A stretch of DNA of 18,144 nt from an uncultured bacterium. Its GTDB lineage: Bacteria > Cyanobacteriota > Vampirovibrionia > Gastranaerophilales > Gastranaerophilaceae. The translations under genes were made by a program, and so were the position numbers. The notes beneath the pieces are model-generated. The model was not told the DNA's origin and ran no database searches. It saw only the letters and a program-made list of their open reading frames with translations. Positions 15,092-18,144 of the stretch are shown here, in pieces. The stretch spans positions 1 to 18,144 of the forward strand of contig OMVC01000201.1 of NCBI GenBank assembly GCA_900314375.1, written 5' to 3'. How positions within the stretch are numbered: position 1 is the stretch's first letter; every line of letters starts with the position of its first letter.

Positions 15092-15100
15092 TGTTATTAT
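15092..15100 (+). promoter_or_regulatory. Possible extended -10 promoter of the HIT-speE pair
   Basis: TGTTATTAT with no good -35; transcription would start near 15107, just before the AGGAGG of the HIT gene. It lies within an AT-only inverted repeat (TAATATATT ... AATATATTA), so it could instead be part of a hairpin. Confidence 0.35.
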
Positions 15101-15125
15101 TAATATATTAAGCAGGAGGTATGTT

Positions 15126-15443
15126 ATGAGTGAAGATTGTATATTTTGCAAAATTATAAACGGAGAATTTAACACTGAATTTGTTTATGAAACAGAAAAT
15201 ACAGTTGTATTTAAAGATATAAACCCAAAAGCTCCGATACATTTGCTTGTCTGTCCAAAGGCGCATATTTCTTCATTAAATGAGCTTGAGGACAAAGCTT
15301 TGATGGCAGAACTTTTGCAAACAGTAAAAGATGTTACGAAAAAAATCGGTTTAAAATCATATCAAACTCATATTAATACCGGCAAAGAAGCAGGACAGGT
15401 TGTCTTTCATTTGCACATACATATTTTAGGAAAGGAAAATTAA
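15126..15443 (+). CDS. HIT-family nucleotide hydrolase
   Basis: A 105-residue histidine-triad protein (Hint-type) that hydrolyses nucleoside phosphoramidates or related adenylyl compounds. The triad is in VVFHLHIHILG at the C-terminus (about 95-99). CIFC at residues 5-8 is half of the zinc site seen in many members, and the substrate loop is INTGKEAGQ. A strong AGGAGG ribosome site lies upstream of the ATG. It ends 5 bp before speE and is almost certainly co-transcribed with it. Length and motifs are normal for the family. Confidence 0.93.
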   Translation: MSEDCIFCKIINGEFNTEFVYETENTVVFKDINPKAPIHLLVCPKAHISSLNELEDKALMAELLQTVKDVTKKIGLKSYQTHINTGKEAGQVVFHLHIHILGKEN

Positions 15444-15448
15444 TAATA

Positions 15449-16300
15449 ATGAAAAACGGTATAGAAAACGGATATTATCATGAGATAACCCCGCAAGGTT
15501 TTGGGTTGGCTATAAAAGCTAAAGAAGTTTTATTTTCAGCTCAATCACCTTTTCAAAAAGTCGAAGTGTTTGAATCAGATTCAATGCTTGGACGCGTTTT
15601 AACCTTGGATGATTTAATGATGGTAACGGAAGGGGATGAATATCATTATCACGAAATGATAGCACATGTACCTATGATGCAGCATCCTAATCCGAAATCA
15701 GTCCTTGTAATAGGCGGGGGTGATGGCGGTACGGTTCGCGAAGTTTTAAAGCATAAAACTGTTGAAAAAGTGGTATTGTGCGAAATTGACGGTATGGTAA
15801 TTGAGGCTTCAAAGAAGTTTTTACCTTCCGTTGCTTGCGAATTAGACAATCCGAAAGTTGAAATAAAAGTAGAAGATGCAATTGAATTTATCAAAGATAA
15901 AAAGGATGAATACGATATAATATTGATTGACTCAACTGATCCTATGGGACCGGGGGAAGGTTTATTCACGGATGAATTTTATACAAATATTAAGAATTCA
16001 CTAAAAAAAGGCGGTATAATGGCGGCGCAATCGGAATCTCCCGTAACTAATCATAACGAAATAAAAAAAATGTATGAGCAGTTGCATAGAGTATTCCCTG
16101 TTGTATCAACCTACACTTCAAATATGCCTACATATCCGGGCGGCTATTGGGCCTGGGCATTTTGCTCGGTTGATGTTAAGCCGCTTGAATATTTTGATGA
16201 GCAAAGAGCAAAAGAGATTATTCCGACTTGTAAAATGTACAACAAGGAATATCATAATGCGCGATTTGCTTTGCCGAATTATTTAAAAGAATTAGTATAA
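15449..16300 (+). CDS. speE: Polyamine aminopropyltransferase (spermidine synthase)
   Basis: It transfers an aminopropyl group from decarboxylated S-adenosylmethionine to putrescine, making spermidine. At 283 residues it is typical of bacterial SpeE. Seen: QKVEVFESDSMLGRVLTLDD, GDEYHYHEMIAHVP (about 62-75), nucleotide-binding VIGGGDGGTVREVLKH (about 86-101), CEIDGMVIEASK, the catalytic and gatekeeper loop DSTDPMGPGEGLF (about 160-172), and YPGGYWAWAF. AGGAAAGGAAAA, overlapping the end of the HIT gene, serves as the ribosome site. No speD or speA/speC gene is in the window. Putrescine as acceptor is the family default, not proven here. Confidence 0.95.
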   Translation: MKNGIENGYYHEITPQGFGLAIKAKEVLFSAQSPFQKVEVFESDSMLGRVLTLDDLMMVTEGDEYHYHEMIAHVPMMQHPNPKSVLVIGGGDGGTVREVLKHKTVEKVVLCEIDGMVIEASKKFLPSVACELDNPKVEIKVEDAIEFIKDKKDEYDIILIDSTDPMGPGEGLFTDEFYTNIKNSLKKGGIMAAQSESPVTNHNEIKKMYEQLHRVFPVVSTYTSNMPTYPGGYWAWAFCSVDVKPLEYFDEQRAKEIIPTCKMYNKEYHNARFALPNYLKELV

Positions 16301-16304
16301 ACGT

Positions 16305-16382
16305 AAATAGTGTCGTACTTCTTGAATAAAGTTTATTTTTGTAGTAGTTTAGGCATGTAAATTAAACTCGAGGTAGTAGTTT
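16305..16382 (+). promoter_or_regulatory. fba upstream region with short direct repeats
   Basis: GTAGTAGTTT occurs at 16341-16350 and 16373-16382, 32 bp apart (about three helix turns). AAATAGTGTCGTACTT (16305-16320) matches 14 of 16 bases of a segment at 13850-13865. I could not identify a convincing -35/-10 pair here, so the fba promoter remains unplaced. Confidence 0.3.
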
Positions 16383-16427
16383 TGGGGAAATATCCTCAAA
16401 AAAAATATAAAGAAGGAGAAAGTCAAA

Positions 16428-17387
16428 ATGGCTGAAAGAAAATTAGTCGGAACGAACGAAATGTTCAAAAAAGCATTGGCCGGCGGATACGCTATCGGTG
16501 CTTACAATGTTAACAACATGGAAATTTTGCAAGGTATTGCAGAAGCTGCAGAAGAAACTCAATCACCTATTATTTTACAAGTTTCAGCAGGTGCAAGAAA
16601 ATATGCAAACCAAACATATCTTATCAAATTGGTTGAAGCCGCATTAGCAACAACAACAGTACCTATCGCACTTCACTTAGACCACGGTGCTGATTTTGAA
16701 ATTTGTAAAGCATGTATTGATGGCGGTTTCTCATCAGTTATGATTGACGGATCAAGATTCCCGTTTGAAGAAAACGTAAGAGTAACAAAACAAGTTGTTG
16801 ATTATGCTCACGAAAGAGGAGTTTCAGTTGAAGCTGAATTGGGTAAACTAGCAGGTGTTGAAGATGATGTTAATGTATCCGATAAAGATGCTAAATATAC
16901 AAACGTTAAAGAAGCTGTTGAATTTGTAAAACAAACAGGTTGTGATTCATTGGCAATCGCTATCGGAACATCTCACGGTGCTTATAAATTCAAAGGTGAA
17001 GCAAAATTAGACTTTGAAAGATTAAAAGAAATTAAAGATGCTTTGAAAGAAGCAGGCTTTGGTGATTATCCAATCGTATTGCACGGTTCATCATCAGTTC
17101 CTAAATATCTTGTTGATAAATGTAACAAATTTGGCGGAAACTTGCCGGATGCTCAAGGTGTTCCTGAAGAAATGCTTAATTATGCTTCAAAACACGGTGT
17201 TGCAAAAATCAATATTGATACGGATTTAAGACTTGCAATGACTTCAACAATCAGAGAATTCTTTATTGAACATCCTGAAAAATTTGACCCGAGAGAATAC
17301 ATGGGACCTGGCAGAACTGCCGTTAAAGAATTAGTTATGCACAAAATGCGCGACGTTTTAGGTACAGCAGGTCATGCAAAAGACTAG
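16428..17387 (+). CDS. fba: Class II fructose-bisphosphate aldolase
   Basis: It cleaves fructose-1,6-bisphosphate to glyceraldehyde-3-P and dihydroxyacetone-P (and the reverse), zinc-dependent. 319 residues with the full motif set: GAYNVNN, HLDHG (83-87, catalytic Asp and zinc His), EAELGKLAGVED, SHGAYKF (about 182, zinc His), HGSSSVP (about 219, zinc His and phosphate loop) and NIDTDLR (about 262). The tail GPGRTAVKELVMHKMRDVLGTAGHA is usual. AAGGAGAAAG gives a strong ribosome site. Codon choice differs a little from neighbours (many GTA, GCA, AAA and few rare codons), as expected for a highly expressed gene. The last codons and stop are duplicated 143 bp downstream. Confidence 0.96.
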   Translation: MAERKLVGTNEMFKKALAGGYAIGAYNVNNMEILQGIAEAAEETQSPIILQVSAGARKYANQTYLIKLVEAALATTTVPIALHLDHGADFEICKACIDGGFSSVMIDGSRFPFEENVRVTKQVVDYAHERGVSVEAELGKLAGVEDDVNVSDKDAKYTNVKEAVEFVKQTGCDSLAIAIGTSHGAYKFKGEAKLDFERLKEIKDALKEAGFGDYPIVLHGSSSVPKYLVDKCNKFGGNLPDAQGVPEEMLNYASKHGVAKINIDTDLRLAMTSTIREFFIEHPEKFDPREYMGPGRTAVKELVMHKMRDVLGTAGHAKD

Positions 17388-17598
17388 CGCAAGCTCGGTG
17401 TGAAGCAACAGCGCGGACTTGCGATAAGCAAGTACGGCAGGTTGCGAAACACTACGTCCTCGCCGTAGTGAGTGCAGCGTATGCGAAACGAACGAAGCAA
17501 TCTATGATTGCACAGGCGACAAAAGACTAGCGCAAGCTCGGTGTGGAGCAACAGTGCAGACTTGCGATTAGCAAGGCTGGCAGGTTGCGAAACACTAC
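17377..17598. repeat. GC-rich partial tandem duplication after fba
   Basis: A 143-bp unit (17377-17519) is followed at once by a second copy truncated to 79 bp (17520-17598). The 79-bp overlap has 7 mismatches. The unit begins in the last codons of fba, so CAAAAGACTAG including the stop appears twice. Within each copy CTTGC-GATAA/GATTA-GCAAG can form a small hairpin (17418-17432 and its counterpart). Only the first unit carries CACTACG/CGTAGTG (17450-17456 with 17464-17470) and GCAATC/GATTGC (17497-17511). It is clearly more GC-rich than its surroundings. No protein is supported here; it is probably transcribed as the long 3' UTR of fba. Confidence 0.8.
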
Positions 17599-17608
17599 AA
17601 AAAATATT

Positions 17609-17640
17609 AAAACCCGTTCTTTTGAACGGGTTTTATTTTG
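17609..17640. terminator. Terminator shared by fba and the convergent transglycosylase-like gene
   Basis: AAAACCCGTTC (17609-17619), TTTT loop, GAACGGGTTTT (17624-17634), a perfect 11-bp stem with T-rich flanks on the + strand (TTTTATTTTG) and A/T flanks on the other. The stop codon of the minus-strand gene (17633-17635) overlaps its right arm. Confidence 0.88.
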
Positions 17641-18144
17641 TAACAATTTCAAATTTCTTAGTTTTAGGATTGTAATCAAAATAGTTGCTGACCGGTACAT
17701 CTGAAGGGGTGTACTTTTTAAAACGTTCAATGACGTCGCGAGCATAAACATACCTTACCTCTGATTTAGTTTTATCATGGGTGTTATCTGTTTTTGGTGC
17801 GCTGTTTCCGTTATATATCATTGCTACCATTTCCATGATTGTGGCAGGGTTGGTTAAATCAACATGCATATTTTGGTATTCTTTGTAATATTTGCTGTTT
17901 TTATTAGACTCTTTTATTCTGTTAAAAAATGTCCTCAGGTTATTTTTAAGAGTTGCTGTTCCAACATCATAATTAAGAGCTACACTTCTTTGTGAGGTAG
18001 TGCTGAACGCTTTTTTTATAGATGTACTGTCGCCTATATTGCAGTGTCCTTTCAAACGTTTAATAAAATCACTACTAAAATGTCCCGGGTTAGAAGCAAT
18101 TTCATCGGGCACAGCAGAAGTTATCTGCATTACTCCTTTACCGT
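17633..18144 (-). CDS. Lytic transglycosylase-like protein, C-terminal part (5' end beyond window)
   Basis: The frame is open to the right edge. An ATG at 18130 exists, but the upstream GGAG is only 2 nt away and the residues just before it read GKGV, making GKGVMQITSAV, which looks like motif II of the SLT fold (G-x-MQ-x-T). I therefore treat the ATG as internal. Later LNYDVGTATLKNNLRTFF fits the N-x(2)-x-G-x(3)-L helix, MIYNGN fits the YNxG motif, and SEVRYVYARDVIERFKKY fits the ETRxYVxxV end. Such enzymes cleave peptidoglycan glycan strands to anhydro-muropeptides. The catalytic Glu would lie upstream, outside the window, so activity cannot be judged. A Thr/Lys/Asp-rich insertion (about NGNSAPKTDNTHDKTK) follows the YNGN motif. 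It converges on fba. Confidence 0.6.
   Translation of the reverse strand, partial: GKGVMQITSAVPDEIASNPGHFSSDFIKRLKGHCNIGDSTSIKKAFSTTSQRSVALNYDVGTATLKNNLRTFFNRIKESNKNSKYYKEYQNMHVDLTNPATIMEMVAMIYNGNSAPKTDNTHDKTKSEVRYVYARDVIERFKKYTPSDVPVSNYFDYNPKTKKFEIVTK

Noticed and set aside
17527..17751. 74-residue minus-strand frame through the duplication
   Set aside because: It crosses the terminator and the 3' UTR repeat and overlaps the transglycosylase-like gene in another frame, with no recognisable domain.

Overview
The window is low-GC bacterial chromosome (AT-rich spacers, many AAA, ATT and GAA codons). It carries core genes (gyrA, alaS, era, fba, speE) mixed with lineage-specific surface and envelope genes. 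Three things point towards the non-photosynthetic, gut-associated relatives of cyanobacteria (Melainabacteria/Vampirovibrionia, Gastranaerophilales-like): a GyrA C-terminal first blade that looks cyanobacterial rather than carrying a canonical GyrA box, an AMIN-domain envelope protein, and a secreted protein with Pmp-like GGGIYN/FINN repeats. This placement is an inference from protein character; there is no rRNA gene in the window.

Layout. 1-1095 (-) is the N-terminal 365 residues of a secreted repeat protein that runs off the left edge. It is divergent from gyrA (1356-3926, +), and a 245-bp shared promoter region between them holds an inverted repeat. gyrA converges on alaS (3994-6600, -) over a bidirectional terminator. 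The 603-bp gap 6601-7203 is not empty: it holds the alaS promoter, a very good free-standing promoter followed about 140 bp later by a strong intrinsic terminator (a likely small RNA, + strand), and a G-rich hairpin pair. Next come manC (7204-8586, -) and, upstream in the same operon, a DRE-TIM acyltransferase (8613-9923, -) of the homocitrate/Re-citrate synthase type. A divergent pair follows: a 69-residue unknown (-) and a 72-residue helix-turn-helix protein (+), with a perfect palindrome at the predicted start of transcription of the unknown. era (10547-11434, -) has a promoter so close to its start codon that its mRNA may be leaderless. A + strand run follows: an AMIN-domain membrane protein (11541-13808), an orphan sugar-type solute-binding protein (13884-15083), a HIT-family hydrolase (15126-15443), speE (15449-16300) and fba (16428-17387). 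After fba there is a GC-rich 143-bp partial tandem duplication that includes the last codons of fba, then a terminator shared with a convergent gene (17633 to the right edge, -) that looks like the C-terminal part of a lytic transglycosylase.

How the genes fit together: most act in DNA topology, translation, ribosome assembly, glycolysis, polyamine synthesis and GDP-mannose supply. The accessory interest is in the cell envelope (repeat protein, AMIN transmembrane protein, solute-binding protein, transglycosylase) and in small regulatory loci (candidate sRNA, HTH/palindrome pair). Most predicted promoters share an extended -10 (TGnTATAAT-like) with weak -35 boxes. No CRISPR array, tRNA, rRNA, prophage or insertion sequence was seen.
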